Assembly (NCBI RefSeq): GCF_026626635.1
Contig: NZ_JAPNKA010000001.1
Span: forward strand, 10,772,501-10,836,500
DNA from: Archangium lansingense
GTDB lineage: Bacteria > Myxococcota > Myxococcia > Myxococcales > Myxococcaceae
DNA length: 64,000 nucleotides
Direction: 5' to 3'
Numbering within the stretch: position 1 is the stretch's first letter; every line of letters begins with the position of its first letter. The notes under the pieces are model-generated. The model had not been told where the DNA came from, did no database searches, and saw only the letters and a list, made by a program, of their open reading frames with translations. This document shows, in pieces, positions 9,027-18,538 of this stretch. Position numbers and translations under genes: made by a program.

Positions 9027-12000
9027 ATGAAGTCCTTCGATGACAAAGAGCGCCGCACTCTCGTGAGTGACGAGCGCCGCACGCTCGCGCCCGAGGAGCC
9101 TCGGCACACGCTCGTGCCCGAGGAGCCCCGGCACACGCTCGTGCCCGAGGAGCCCCGGCGCACGGTCGTGACGGACGACCGGCGCACGGTGAACATCGGC
9201 GCGGGGGACGCAGCAAGGCCTCAATCCCACACCCTACCCCATGAGGCACCCACGCTCGGCCGGGGGACGCCCCTGGACCGGTACGTGGTGTTGGATCCCC
9301 TGGGCGAGGGCGGCATGGGGATGGTGTACGCCGCGTACGACTCGGTGCTGGACCGGAAGGTGGCGCTGAAGCTGCTGCCTCCTGGAGATCCCGACGGAGG
9401 CCCCGAGATGACCTCGGGACGGGCCCGGCTGCTGCGCGAGGCGCAGGCCATGGCCCGGCTGTCCCATCCCAACGTGGTGGCCGTCTACGACGTGCACCAG
9501 CACGACTCCCAGGTCTTCATGGCCATGGAGCTGGTGGATGGTCAGACGCTGCTGCAGTGGGAGCGGGAGCAGCCGCGGAGCTGGAGGGAGCTGCTCACCG
9601 CCTACCTGGCCGCGGGACGGGGACTGGCCGCCGCGCATACCGCCGGGCTCGTCCACCGCGACTTCAAGCCCACCAACGTCCTGGTGGGCAAGGACGGCCG
9701 TGTCCGGGTGACGGACTTCGGACTGGCGCGCCCGCACAACGCCCCACCGGAGCCCGTGTCCGACACCGCGGCGCCGGCCCCGGACACCAGCCCGGTCAAG
9801 ACGCACAGCCTGCTGGAGCTGAACCTGACGCAGCGGGGTGCGGTGCTGGGCACGCCGGCCTACATGGCGCCCGAGCAGTTCCGCGGCGCCACCGCGGACG
9901 CGCGAAGCGATCAGTTCTCCTTCGCCGTGTCGCTGTGGGAAGCCCTCTACGGCGTGCGTCCCTTCGAAGGCGCCTCGCCCAGCGAGCGCCGGGAGAATGT
10001 GCTGGCCGGGCGCATCAACCCTCCGCCGCCCTACTCCAAGGTGCCGCCGTGGGTGAACCGCGCCATGCTGCGCGCCCTCAACACGGCGCCAGAGGCCCGC
10101 TACCCCTCGCTGGACGCGCTGCTGACCATCCTGGAGAGGGACCCCGCTCGGGTGCGCCGCCGCTGGCTGGCGGTCGCGGGCCTCGGCCTGCTGGTGACGG
10201 GCTCGGGCGTGCTGGCCTGGTCCACCTGGCACCAGCGCCAGGCGCAGCTGTGCACCGGCGGCCCGGAGAAGCTGGTGGGCATCTGGGACGCACGGAGCAA
10301 GGCAGCCATCGAGAAGGCCTTCTTCGCCACGGGCCGGGACTATGCCCGCGACACCTGGGTGCGCGTGCGCGAGGCGCTCGACGCGTACACCGGCGAGTGG
10401 CGGAACATGTACCAGGACACCTGCGCGGCCACTCGCATCCGGGGCGAGCAGTCCGAGGCCGTCATGTCCCTGCGCATGGCGTGCTTGGAGGGCCGTCGGC
10501 AGGAGTTGGCCGCGCTCACCGAGGTCTTCACCGACGCGGACGAGACGGTGGTGGAGAAGGCCATCTTCGCCACCAGCTCCCTGCGGCGGCTGTGGGGCTG
10601 CGCGGACGTGGAGGCGCTCATGTCCGAGGTGAAGCCGCCCGAGGACGCCACCACCCGCAAGGCCGTGGAGGCGGTGCGCGCCCAGCTCGCCCGCGTCAAG
10701 GCGCTCACCGAGGCCGGTAAGTTCAAGGAGGCCCTGGAGCTGGCGACCGAGGTGGCCCAGAAGGCGCCCACGTTGGGCTACTCGCCCGTGCACGCCGAGG
10801 CGCTCTTCATGCAGGCGTGGGTGCAGATCATCTCCGGGGAGAACAAGGGCGTGCCCCCGCTGCTCACCGATTCGCTGTGGCTGGCGCACGCCTCCCGGCA
10901 CGACTCGGTAGCCACCTCCGCCGCCGTCCGGCTGATGGGCTACTACAGCCAGCGCGGTCCCGAGGAGGAGACGCGCCGCTGGGAGTCCTTCGCGCAGGCC
11001 TCGCTCGACCGGCTGGGAGAGAACGGGGAGCTGCGGGCCATCTACCACAACAACCGGGGCCTCTCCTTCTATCAGCAGGGCCACTTCGCCGAGGCGTACG
11101 AGTCCTTCGACAAGGCCTTCGCGCTGGCGGAGCAGACGCTCGGCCCCGCGCACTCGACGACGCTGCGCTATGCCAGCAACTCGTTGGCCGCGCTGGGCAA
11201 CCTGGACCGCATGGACGAGTCTCTGCGGGCCCTGGAGACACTCGTCTCCGTGGGGGAGAGCAACCTCGGACCCCTGCACCCGTTCCTCGTCCAGCCGATG
11301 ATGAACCTGTCGAACACGTACGTCATACAGGGGCGGCTCGCCGATGCACGGCGGATCCTCGACCGGGTGCGGGAGATCGTGAAGCGGGCCTTCCGGCCCA
11401 ACTCAGAGGAGTGGGCGCACTACCACCTCTCGGCGGGAGAGCTGGACAGCGAGCAGGGCCGGGACGCCGAGTCGCTCGAGCACTACGAGGAGGCCGCGCG
11501 CCTGTACCGGACACTCACGGGACCGGAGAGCCCGGATGCGCTGCAGTCGCTCGTGCGGGTGGCCGAGGCCCAGATGTCGCTGGAGCGGCTGAACCAGTCC
11601 CAGCAGACCTTCCAGCAGGTGCTGGAGCTGACGAAGAAGGATCCGCAGCAGCAGGAGCACATCTACACGCAGGCCCTGAGCGGACTGGCGACGCTCCACG
11701 CGGTGCGGGGCCAGCATGACAAGGCGCTCCGGCTGCGCCAGCAGGTGCTGGAGTTGCGCGAGCGATTCCTCGGCTCCGAGCACTTCAACACGTCGCTGAT
11801 CCGCATGGACGTGGCCAACAGCCAGCTCGAGTTGGGGCAGCCCGCGCGTGCACTCACCCTCTTCGAGCAGGTGCGGACGCTCTTCGAGAAGACGGCGGAC
11901 CTGGAGTCGCCGGTAGGCGCGCTGTTGATGGCAGGCAAGGGCGAGGCATTGCGCAAGCTGGGCAGGGCCACCGAGGCGATTCCCCTGCTCGAGAGCGCGC

Positions 12001-12251
12001 TACAGATCGTGGCGAACCACAAGGGCCGTCCCGAGTACCAGGCCACCGTCCAATCCGCGCTGGCCCGAGCCTTGTGGGACGCGAGGCAGACGCCCGAGCG
12101 GGTGCTGAAGCTCGCCATGGCGGCACGAGCCACGTACGCCCGGACGCCTATCCTTCGCGCGAACGAGTTGGCGCAGCTCGATGCGGTGCTGAAGCGGTAC
12201 GAGCCAAAATCAGCCCCGCCCGAGGCCATGGCGCATCCCGCCCCGCCGTGA
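9027..12251 (+). CDS. membrane-anchored Ser/Thr protein kinase with TPR domain
   Basis: A 1074-residue Pkn-type kinase. Residues 1-55 are an unusual repeat of RxT[LV]V-acidic units. The kinase domain spans about 86-370: glycine loop GEGGMG (93-98), catalytic Lys in VALKLL (115), HRDFKPTN (210-217) with Asp 212, DFG (230-232), and an activation loop leading to GTPAYMAPEQ. All catalytic residues are present. One membrane helix (about 380-398, VAGLGLLVTGSGVLAW) follows. The outer part (about 410-1060) is made of tetratricopeptide repeats of the kinesin-light-chain/MalT type (NNRGLSFYQQGHFAEAYESF, EEWAHYHLSAGELDSEQGRD), presumably a sensor or protein-binding arm. This layout is common in myxobacteria. 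The gene stands alone and ends at a hairpin repeat pair. Confidence 0.93.
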   Translation: MKSFDDKERRTLVSDERRTLAPEEPRHTLVPEEPRHTLVPEEPRRTVVTDDRRTVNIGAGDAARPQSHTLPHEAPTLGRGTPLDRYVVLDPLGEGGMGMVYAAYDSVLDRKVALKLLPPGDPDGGPEMTSGRARLLREAQAMARLSHPNVVAVYDVHQHDSQVFMAMELVDGQTLLQWEREQPRSWRELLTAYLAAGRGLAAAHTAGLVHRDFKPTNVLVGKDGRVRVTDFGLARPHNAPPEPVSDTAAPAPDTSPVKTHSLLELNLTQRGAVLGTPAYMAPEQFRGATADARSDQFSFAVSLWEALYGVRPFEGASPSERRENVLAGRINPPPPYSKVPPWVNRAMLRALNTAPEARYPSLDALLTILERDPARVRRRWLAVAGLGLLVTGSGVLAWSTWHQRQAQLCTGGPEKLVGIWDARSKAAIEKAFFATGRDYARDTWVRVREALDAYTGEWRNMYQDTCAATRIRGEQSEAVMSLRMACLEGRRQELAALTEVFTDADETVVEKAIFATSSLRRLWGCADVEALMSEVKPPEDATTRKAVEAVRAQLARVKALTEAGKFKEALELATEVAQKAPTLGYSPVHAEALFMQAWVQIISGENKGVPPLLTDSLWLAHASRHDSVATSAAVRLMGYYSQRGPEEETRRWESFAQASLDRLGENGELRAIYHNNRGLSFYQQGHFAEAYESFDKAFALAEQTLGPAHSTTLRYASNSLAALGNLDRMDESLRALETLVSVGESNLGPLHPFLVQPMMNLSNTYVIQGRLADARRILDRVREIVKRAFRPNSEEWAHYHLSAGELDSEQGRDAESLEHYEEAARLYRTLTGPESPDALQSLVRVAEAQMSLERLNQSQQTFQQVLELTKKDPQQQEHIYTQALSGLATLHAVRGQHDKALRLRQQVLELRERFLGSEHFNTSLIRMDVANSQLELGQPARALTLFEQVRTLFEKTADLESPVGALLMAGKGEALRKLGRATEAIPLLESALQIVANHKGRPEYQATVQSALARALWDARQTPERVLKLAMAARATYARTPILRANELAQLDAVLKRYEPKSAPPEAMAHPAPP
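9051..9197 (+). repeat. in-gene tandem repeat encoding RxT-acidic units
   Basis: About six tandem units of 24-27 bases begin at 9051, 9075, 9102, 9129, 9156 and 9180. Three of them (9075-9155) are 27-mers, two nearly identical. Each encodes Arg-Arg/His-Thr-Leu/Val-(Val/Ala/Asn) followed by acidic residues (for example RHTLVPEEP). The repeat keeps the reading frame and makes up the N-terminus of the kinase. Confidence 0.85.
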
Positions 12252-12256
12252 GATGT

Positions 12257-12290
12257 CCCCTCTCCCTCTGGGAGAGGGCTAGGGTGAGGG
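12257..12290 (+). repeat. GC-rich hairpin repeat, copy 1
   Basis: The arms CCCTCTCCC (12258-12266) and GGGAGAGGG (12270-12278) form a perfect 9-bp stem with a TCT loop, followed by CTAGGGTGAGGG. The same element occurs inverted at 12351-12384 and again at 21014 and 46149. It lies six bases after the kinase stop, so it could end transcription or protect the mRNA end, although no T-run follows. Confidence 0.75.
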
Positions 12291-12350
12291 TCTTCCCAGC
12301 CTCAATGTGGCTACATCGGGATGAGGGACGTTCCGCGAACACAGGGACAA

Positions 12351-12384
12351 CCCTCACCCCCCGCCCTCTCCCAGAGGGAGAGGG
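12351..12384 (-). repeat. GC-rich hairpin repeat, copy 2 (inverted)
   Basis: This is the reverse-oriented copy of the element at 12257: tail CCCTCACCCC followed by the same 9-bp stem arms at 12364-12372 and 12376-12384. The two copies face each other across about 60 bp between the convergent kinase and amidase genes. They can also pair with each other into one long stem, so a two-way transcription stop is plausible. Confidence 0.75.
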
Positions 12385-12428
12385 AGCATGCGCAACCCGA
12401 CCGACTCAAAGAACTCGCTGACTCTCCG

Positions 12429-14117
12429 CTAGACCTTGGGCACCTGACGCAAGTCCGCGGTCGGGGCGAAACCAGGGGCGCGGCGGTGCTTGGAGGCCTG
12501 CTCGTAGGCGAAGGCGAGTCGCAGGAGCACGGGCTCGCTCCAGGCGCGCCCGATGAAGGAGAGGCCCACGGGCAGACCGGCCACATAACCAGCGGGGACA
12601 GTGATGCTGGGATACCCCGCGACGGCAGCCGGCGTGGAACTGCTGCCCAGCCAGTGGTCACCATTCACCAGGTCAATGAGCCCTGGTGACGCCTGGGTCG
12701 GAGCAACGAGCGCATCGAGCTTGTGCTTCGCCATGACGGCATCGATGCCCTGCTCGCGCGAGAGCTTCCGGCAGGCCTCGAGCGCCTTGCGGTACTTCTT
12801 GTCGGTGAGAGGCCCCTTCTCCTGAGCCTGATGGAAAAGCTCCTGGCCGAACCAGGGAAGCACGGTGTCGCGGTTCTCCTCGTTGAACCGAATGAGGTCC
12901 GCGAGCGTCTTCAGCCGGGTCCGTTCCCCGAGCCCAGCGAGGTAGGCCTCGATATCGGCCTTGAACTCGTAGAGCAGCACCTCCATCTCCGGCTCGTCCA
13001 TCTTCGAGGCGGTGGGGATGTTGGCCTCATCGACGATGACAGCGCCCTGGGCCTTCATGAGCTCGAGAGCCTGAGCGACGAGCGCATCGGTGGCGGGGTG
13101 GTAGCCGAAGAAGCGCTGGCGAGGAACGCCGATGCGAGCCCCCTTCAACCCATTGGGGTCAAGGAAGCGAGTGTAGTCCACATGCGCGTGGCCCTTGCTC
13201 GAGGCCGTCACGGCATCGGTCGGGTCGTTGCCCGCGAGAACCCCCAGGAGCGCGGCAGCATCAGCCACGGTGCGCGTCATGGGGCCGGCGGTGTCCTGGC
13301 TGTGCGAGATGGGGATGATGCCCGAGCGGCTCACGAGCCCGAGGGTGGGCTTGAGACCAACGAGCGAGCACGCCGCCGAGGGAGAGACGATAGAGCCATC
13401 CGTCTCGGTGCCAACGGACACGGCGCAGAAGTTGGCGGCGGTGGCGGCACCGGAGCCCGAGCTGGAGCCCGAGGGTGTCCGGTCGAGGGCATAGGGATTG
13501 CGGCACTGACCACCGCGCGCGCTCCACCCGCTGGAAGAATGCGTCGAGCGGAAATTGGCCCACTCGCTGAGGTTCGTCTTGCCGAGGATGACGGCGCCCG
13601 CGGCGCGCAGGCGCTCCACCACGAAGGCATCGCGCGAGGGAACAGCACCCACGAGGGCGAGGGAGCCCGCGGTGGTCTGCATCTTGTCCGCGGTCCCGAT
13701 GTTGTCCTTGATGAGGACGGGGATGCCATGAAGAGGACCGCGAGGCCCCTTCGTCTTGCGCTCCTCATCGAGCGCCGCGGCGATAGCAAGAGCGTCCGGG
13801 TTGAGCTCGATGACAGACCTGAGCGGGAGGTCGCCCTTGCGGTCCAGCTCCTGGATGCGCGCGAGGTAGCGCTCGGAGAGGCTGTGAGCGGTGTGCCGTC
13901 CCGACTCCATGGCGGCCTGGAGCTCGGAGACGGTGGCCTCCTCGAGCTCAAAGGAGCCGCCGTGCGGAGCGGGGGCGGGAGCACGCGCGGCGTTGCTCGG
14001 AGAGGGCTGCGCATGGACATCCAGGGCGACCAGCGTGCTGGCGGCGGCCGCGCCACCGAGGAGCGTGCGGCGGCTCAGTCCCTGGGAGCTTCCGGGAGGA
14101 GGAGTGGGCTTCTTCAT
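12429..14117 (-). CDS. Tat-exported amidase (amidase signature family)
   Basis: A 562-residue protein. The N-terminus has a twin-arginine signal, SRRTLLGGAAAASTLVALD (about 15-33), ending at VHAQ. The amidase-signature domain follows with the catalytic triad visible: Lys 137 in VLIKDN, the cis-Ser in SGSSSGSG (about 219) and the nucleophile Ser near 242 in TETDGSIVSPSA. Enzymes of this family hydrolyse C-N amide bonds; the exported branch with the MQTTAGSLAL and GKTNLSEWANFRS motifs includes peptide amidases and uncharacterised enzymes, so the substrate is open. The ATG at 14117 was chosen because it starts the Tat signal. It converges with the kinase gene across the inverted hairpin repeats. 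Confidence 0.9.
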   Translation of the reverse strand: MKKPTPPPGSSQGLSRRTLLGGAAAASTLVALDVHAQPSPSNAARAPAPAPHGGSFELEEATVSELQAAMESGRHTAHSLSERYLARIQELDRKGDLPLRSVIELNPDALAIAAALDEERKTKGPRGPLHGIPVLIKDNIGTADKMQTTAGSLALVGAVPSRDAFVVERLRAAGAVILGKTNLSEWANFRSTHSSSGWSARGGQCRNPYALDRTPSGSSSGSGAATAANFCAVSVGTETDGSIVSPSAACSLVGLKPTLGLVSRSGIIPISHSQDTAGPMTRTVADAAALLGVLAGNDPTDAVTASSKGHAHVDYTRFLDPNGLKGARIGVPRQRFFGYHPATDALVAQALELMKAQGAVIVDEANIPTASKMDEPEMEVLLYEFKADIEAYLAGLGERTRLKTLADLIRFNEENRDTVLPWFGQELFHQAQEKGPLTDKKYRKALEACRKLSREQGIDAVMAKHKLDALVAPTQASPGLIDLVNGDHWLGSSSTPAAVAGYPSITVPAGYVAGLPVGLSFIGRAWSEPVLLRLAFAYEQASKHRRAPGFAPTADLRQVPKV

Positions 14118-14275
14118 GGAGGGCCCGGAGTACAGCAGCGGACGAGGGCGGCCACAACCCGGGGACCGCATCACCCCTGGCCCCTGCGCCATACACCACC
14201 CGTGCGAGACTCGGAGGCACCACCGGGAGAGCGGCGAGCACCGCCCTCCCGGGCCTCCAACGAGAGACACACGGA

Positions 14276-17086
14276 TTACAGCCCGGTCAGGTCGTAGTAC
14301 TCTGCGGACGACTGGTCGTGGTTGCTCACCCCACCCACCGCGAGCACCGCGCCATCGTTGAGCAACGTAGCGGTGTGCCAGTAGCGGTCCACGTTCATGG
14401 CCGCCGTGTCGCTCCAGGTGCCCGTGACCGGGTCATACAGCTCGGCCGAGGTCATGAGACCCGTCAGCTCGTGGTAGCCACCAGCGACCAGCACCCGGCC
14501 ATCCGGGAGCACGTTGGCGGTATGGAACCGGCGCGGAGAGCCCATGCTGCCCGTGGCTGACCACGTATTGCGAGCCGGGTCATACACCTCCGCCGACGCG
14601 CTCAGCGCCATGTCGAAGCCCGAGCCACCCGCCACCAGCACCTTGCCGCCAGGCAGCAGGACCGCGGTATGGGAAGCGCGGCCCGTGCCCAGCCCCGCCA
14701 CCACCGTCCAAGTTCCAGTAGCCGGGTCGTAGAGTTCCGCGGAGGAGAGCAAGTTGTTGGAAGCATCGCTGCCGCCCGCCACCAGCACCTTGCCATCGGG
14801 CAGCAGGGTCATGGTGTGGAAGGCGCGCGCCGTGTTCAGGCCGCCGGTATAGGACCAGGCACCCGTGGCCGGGTCATACAGCTCGGCCGAGGCCAGCGTG
14901 TTGTTGTCGTACTCACCCACGCGACCACCGGTCACCAGCACCTTGCCATTGGGCAGTAGAACAGCGGCATGGTGGAAGCGCAGGGTGTTGAGCTGGCCCG
15001 CGGAGCTCCACTTGCCCTGGGTCGGCACATACAGCTCCGCGGTGGCGTTGGTGATGGGGCTCGAACCGCCGCCCGAGATGAGCACCCGGCCATCCGGCAG
15101 CTTCGTGGCCGTGTGGCCGCGGTGAGAAGCCAGCGTGTTACCCGTGGCGGACCAGGTCCGAGTCTCCGGGTTGTAGAGCTCGGAGGTGGTGTTGAATCCA
15201 CCGGCCACCAGCACCCGGCCGTCATCCAGCAGCGTAGCGGTGTGCATCAGCCGGGGCAGGGCCAGGCCACCCGTCGGAATCCAACTGCCACCCCGGCCCT
15301 CGCACGTGCCGGAGGCGTCCGAAACCACCGTCACCGTCCGGGTGACGCTGCCCGCGTTGCCGGCCCCGTCCTTCGCCGAGTACGTGAGGGTATAGGTGCC
15401 CGGCACACGGGTGTTGACCGAGCCGGACACGGTCACCGTGGACGACAGGTCCCCGTAGCAACGGTCGGTGGCCACCGCGCCCGCCTCGACGTAGGGCGCG
15501 CCGCACTCGAGCATCTCCGACGAGGCGCCCACCAGCGACACCTCAGGAGCCAGGGTGTCCCGCACCGTCATGGTGAAGGGGCAGGAGGTGACGTTGCTGC
15601 CGTAGTCCTGGGCGAAGTGCCAGAAGGTCTCCGTCTGGCCCACGATGACAACGGGGCCCGTGGTGGGGCCACCGAAGAGCGCCCCGCAGTTGTCGCTGAA
15701 GCGCGAGACGGGGGCGTAGAGGACGGTGTGACGATTGCCCGCGCACTCGGCCACGATGTTGTCCGGGCAGGTGATGCTCGGCGGCGTGGTGTCAGCGACG
15801 GTCACCGTGCCCGCGCAGCTCGACAGCAGGCCGGAGGGATCAAGGCAGGTCAACCCCACGAGGTGTGAGCCCAACCCCAAAGAGCCAACCAGCCCCTGGG
15901 TACACTGCACCGGATCCCCATCCGGGTCATACGAGCCGTCATTCACCGAGGGGACCTGGGCGCTACAGGTAGAGCCAGCCGACAGGGCCACGTCCTTGCA
16001 CCGAGCCACCGGCGGACGGTTGGTAGAGACGGAACGGCAGGAAGCGCTGCACGAGCCGGAGCCGTTGGCCGCGCCGGTGTCACACTGCTCGCCCGGGTCC
16101 AGCGTGCCGTCACCACACCAGTGCGGGCGGCACACGGACGAGCACAGCGTGCCCGGCACACCGTTGCTGGAGCCGGTGTCACACTCCTCGGGGTACTGCA
16201 CCACGCCATCGCCACAGCGCAGGGGAATGGCACCACGAGCCAGGATGTAGGGCACTCCGTGCGAGCCGTTCGCGAAGTCCTGCGAGCCCGGCAGGCGGGC
16301 ACCATTCACTGGATCTCTCGCGATGACGAGCGGCGTGAAGTTGGCGGCCGGGTAGGAATCAAAGGCCTCGTGCACGGAGCAGTTCCACTTGGACAGGAGG
16401 GTGTCCGTCAGGCCTGACAAAGCGGCATGCGTGGCAACAATGTGCGCGTCGTCGTAGCAGCCCACGCCCGTCACGGTGAAGGTACCGAATGGCTCCAGCA
16501 CCGGCACCGGAGTACTGGGATCGGTGTCGTGGTAGTAGCAGCTCAGGTTGATATAGGCGCCCGTCTTGCCCTCTTGAGCGGCGGCGAACCCGACGGCGTT
16601 CTTCGTGACCTGATCCTTGTAGTGGTACACGGGATCCGTCCCCACGATGATGACGTTGCCGTCGACCACGGGGCCCCAGATGCTGCGGCTCTTCGACGCC
16701 GCGGAGATCAAACTCAAGCTGCCGCCACACGTGGAGTCGCCCAGGATGATGGCGCGGTAGCCAGCGAAGTCCGCTGAGCTCATCGCGGCCCAGGCGGAGT
16801 TGGAGACCACATCCACCGCGTAGCCCAGGCTCCGGGCGGACACTGCCTCAACACTGTTGTCGCCCCCCGTCACCGAGCTGCCGAGAATGAGCACCTTGCT
16901 GGTGCTACCCAGACCCTGCGGGCGCGTGCTCGCGGCCGTGGGGGCCACCAGCTCGGGCGACGGACTTTCGGTGTCCGAATCCGGTGCCAGCTCACCGCCG
17001 CAGGCCGTGAGCAACAGCACGCCCAGGACCATTCGCATCCGGTAGCGGAGGCCGCCCCAGCTCTTCGTGTGGTTATCAAACGGCAT
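14276..17086 (-). CDS. large lipoprotein with Myxo disulfide repeats, HYR/Ig-like and kelch domains
   Basis: A 936-residue surface-type protein. The signal ends in the lipobox LLTAC (Cys about 29). An N-terminal domain (60-285) resembles a flavodoxin/DUF-like fold (KVLILGSSVTGGDNS, IILGDSTCGGS). Two cysteine-rich Myxo disulfide repeats follow (CGDGVVQYPEECDTG and CGDGTLDPGEQCDTG, about 290-350). Next come HYR/Ig-like beta domains (DTTPPSITCPDNIVAEC; TLAPEVSLVGASSEMLEC), and then seven kelch-type blades (about 610-930) repeating HTATLLxDGRVLVAGG and SAELYDPxTGTW. The protein is expected on the outer membrane; a role in adhesion or binding is inference. The ATG at 17086 has a weak AGGG site; ATGs at 17038 and 17032 would also keep the signal. 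Confidence 0.88.
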   Translation of the reverse strand: MPFDNHTKSWGGLRYRMRMVLGVLLLTACGGELAPDSDTESPSPELVAPTAASTRPQGLGSTSKVLILGSSVTGGDNSVEAVSARSLGYAVDVVSNSAWAAMSSADFAGYRAIILGDSTCGGSLSLISAASKSRSIWGPVVDGNVIIVGTDPVYHYKDQVTKNAVGFAAAQEGKTGAYINLSCYYHDTDPSTPVPVLEPFGTFTVTGVGCYDDAHIVATHAALSGLTDTLLSKWNCSVHEAFDSYPAANFTPLVIARDPVNGARLPGSQDFANGSHGVPYILARGAIPLRCGDGVVQYPEECDTGSSNGVPGTLCSSVCRPHWCGDGTLDPGEQCDTGAANGSGSCSASCRSVSTNRPPVARCKDVALSAGSTCSAQVPSVNDGSYDPDGDPVQCTQGLVGSLGLGSHLVGLTCLDPSGLLSSCAGTVTVADTTPPSITCPDNIVAECAGNRHTVLYAPVSRFSDNCGALFGGPTTGPVVIVGQTETFWHFAQDYGSNVTSCPFTMTVRDTLAPEVSLVGASSEMLECGAPYVEAGAVATDRCYGDLSSTVTVSGSVNTRVPGTYTLTYSAKDGAGNAGSVTRTVTVVSDASGTCEGRGGSWIPTGGLALPRLMHTATLLDDGRVLVAGGFNTTSELYNPETRTWSATGNTLASHRGHTATKLPDGRVLISGGGSSPITNATAELYVPTQGKWSSAGQLNTLRFHHAAVLLPNGKVLVTGGRVGEYDNNTLASAELYDPATGAWSYTGGLNTARAFHTMTLLPDGKVLVAGGSDASNNLLSSAELYDPATGTWTVVAGLGTGRASHTAVLLPGGKVLVAGGSGFDMALSASAEVYDPARNTWSATGSMGSPRRFHTANVLPDGRVLVAGGYHELTGLMTSAELYDPVTGTWSDTAAMNVDRYWHTATLLNDGAVLAVGGVSNHDQSSAEYYDLTGL

Positions 17087-17416
17087 GGGTTCCCTACCCT
17101 CGTGGTTCGGACGTGCCGCTCTCTACCCGAGAGCCGTCGCACCCGTGACGGCGCGGGAGAACCCGCCGTCTGGTTCCCGGCGCCCTGTCCTGTCCAAGAC
17201 AGCAGGAGCACTCCGGCGGAGTCGTTGTACACCAGCGCGCGCGGTGGGCGCCCCCACCCCCGGGGATTCGAGGGCGCGGGGAAAAGCCCGGGGAGGCGTG
17301 GAATCGCCGGCCGCTGGCGGGGCCAGGACCCCTTCCTGGAGCCCCTGGCCACCGAGCGAGCAGCACGGGTCCCTCCGCTTGTTCCCTTCCGGACACATGC
17401 CCAACTTTGGGGGGCG
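17087..17416. other. intergenic region, divergent promoters presumed
   Basis: This 330-bp gap separates the kelch lipoprotein (leftward) from a small membrane protein (rightward). No conserved frame, RNA gene or obvious repeat was seen. Promoters for both genes should lie here, but no convincing -35/-10 pair was found by eye. Confidence 0.5.
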
Positions 17417-17650
17417 ATGAAGACCTCAGCGACGATTCCGGCCTGGGTGCTGTACCTGCTCACTCCCATGATGGCGCTCGCGCAGACGGCGCCCATCACG
17501 GACAGCCAGAAGGTGAACCAGTATGTCACCCACAGCTCGGCGCTCTGGTACTGGGTGGCGATGCTCGTGGTGGCGGCGGTGGCCTTCGCGGTGGTGTCCT
17601 TCCGCCTCTCCAAGCGCAGGCAACCGCCTCACCGTCCGAGCACGCCCTGA
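17417..17650 (+). CDS. small membrane protein
   Basis: A 77-residue protein with an N-terminal hydrophobic signal (PAWVLYLLTPMMALAQ, probably cleaved after Ala-Gln) and one membrane helix (about 42-62, YWVAMLVVAAVAFAVVSFRL). A basic tail (SKRRQPPHRP) suggests a cytoplasmic C-terminus. Frame use (G/C in third positions) and the signal peptide argue it is real; the ATG at 17417 starts that signal. It is convergent with, and six bases from, the OmpA-type gene. I do not recognise a family. Confidence 0.6.
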   Translation: MKTSATIPAWVLYLLTPMMALAQTAPITDSQKVNQYVTHSSALWYWVAMLVVAAVAFAVVSFRLSKRRQPPHRPSTP

Positions 17651-17656
17651 CGCGCA

Positions 17657-18538
17657 CTAGCGCGCGTCCGCTGCCGTCTTGGCCCCGCCCTGCTTGCCCG
17701 CGGGGAGATCCGGAATGAGGAGGATCTCGATGCGCCGGTTGCGGGCGCGGCCCTTGGTCGTGGCGTTGCTGGCCACGGGCTTCGTGTCGGAATGGCCCGC
17801 GGCCACCAGCTTGCTGGCGGGAACGCTGGCCTTCTCTCCGAGGAAGCGCACCACGTTCACCGCGCGGGCCACCGACAGCTCCCAGTTCGTCGGGAAGGTG
17901 GCCGCCAGCCGCTGCGAAGGCGGCGCATCATCCGTGTGGCCCGACACGAGGATGGAGCGGTTCTCCACCTTGGCGAGCACCGCGCCCAGCCGCGCCAGCA
18001 CCTCCGTCCCGCGCTGCGACAGGCTCGCCTCGCCGGAGTCGAAGAGAATCTTGTCCACCAGGTCCACCTGGATGCGGCCCTCGGCCTGCGACAGGCGAAT
18101 CTCCCCGTCGGAGATCTCCGCCTTCAGCTTCTGCTCGATGTCCTCATAGGTCGCCTTGAGGCGCGCCAGCTCGGCGTCCTTCTCCTGGACCGCCTGCTGG
18201 AGCTGCTCGCGCTCGGTGGACAGCCGCGTGCGCTCGTCCTCGAGCGCCGTGAGCTTCTGGTCCTTCGCCGCGAGCTGCCCCGACAGCTTCTCCTCCAGGG
18301 CCTTGCGCGCCTGCTCCGTGCTTTCCGTCTGCGCGCGAGCATCCGCGGCCGCCTTCTCCGCCGCCTCCGCACGCTCCTTCTGCACCGAATACGCGCCGAA
18401 CCCGAAGTAGCCCGCGACCCCCGCGAGCAACACCACCGTCGCCGTCACCAGCCACGGAACCCAGGGCTTCGAACCACCACTCTCGCCCTTGGGGCCAACC
18501 CCCTTCGCATACACAGTCTTTTCAGAATCTCCAGGCAT
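17657..18538 (-). CDS. OmpA/MotB-family peptidoglycan-binding protein
   Basis: A 293-residue inner-membrane-anchored protein. It has a short cytoplasmic lead, one membrane helix (about 28-48, VPWLVTATVVLLAGVAGYFG), a long coiled coil (about 52-150, rich in Glu/Ala/Lys heptads) and a C-terminal OmpA-like domain (about 165-275). The domain shows DKILFDSGEASLSQRG, ILVSGHTDDAP and the core LSVARAVNVVRFL with GHSDTKPVASN and GRARNRRIEI. OmpA-like domains bind peptidoglycan through the conserved Asp and Arg; both are present. The layout resembles MotB/PomB but lacks the membrane Asp of a stator, so a structural link between membrane and wall is more likely. The ATG at 18538 was chosen over one three codons upstream. 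Confidence 0.88.
   Translation of the reverse strand: MPGDSEKTVYAKGVGPKGESGGSKPWVPWLVTATVVLLAGVAGYFGFGAYSVQKERAEAAEKAAADARAQTESTEQARKALEEKLSGQLAAKDQKLTALEDERTRLSTEREQLQQAVQEKDAELARLKATYEDIEQKLKAEISDGEIRLSQAEGRIQVDLVDKILFDSGEASLSQRGTEVLARLGAVLAKVENRSILVSGHTDDAPPSQRLAATFPTNWELSVARAVNVVRFLGEKASVPASKLVAAGHSDTKPVASNATTKGRARNRRIEILLIPDLPAGKQGGAKTAADAR

Noticed and set aside
9234..11279. 681-residue open frame on the minus strand
   Set aside because: Antisense to the Ser/Thr kinase; composition is Arg/Gly/His-rich with no fold-like pattern.
17657..18538. MotB flagellar stator
   Set aside because: There is no conserved Asp in the membrane helix, no motA neighbour, and a long coiled coil separates helix and OmpA domain.
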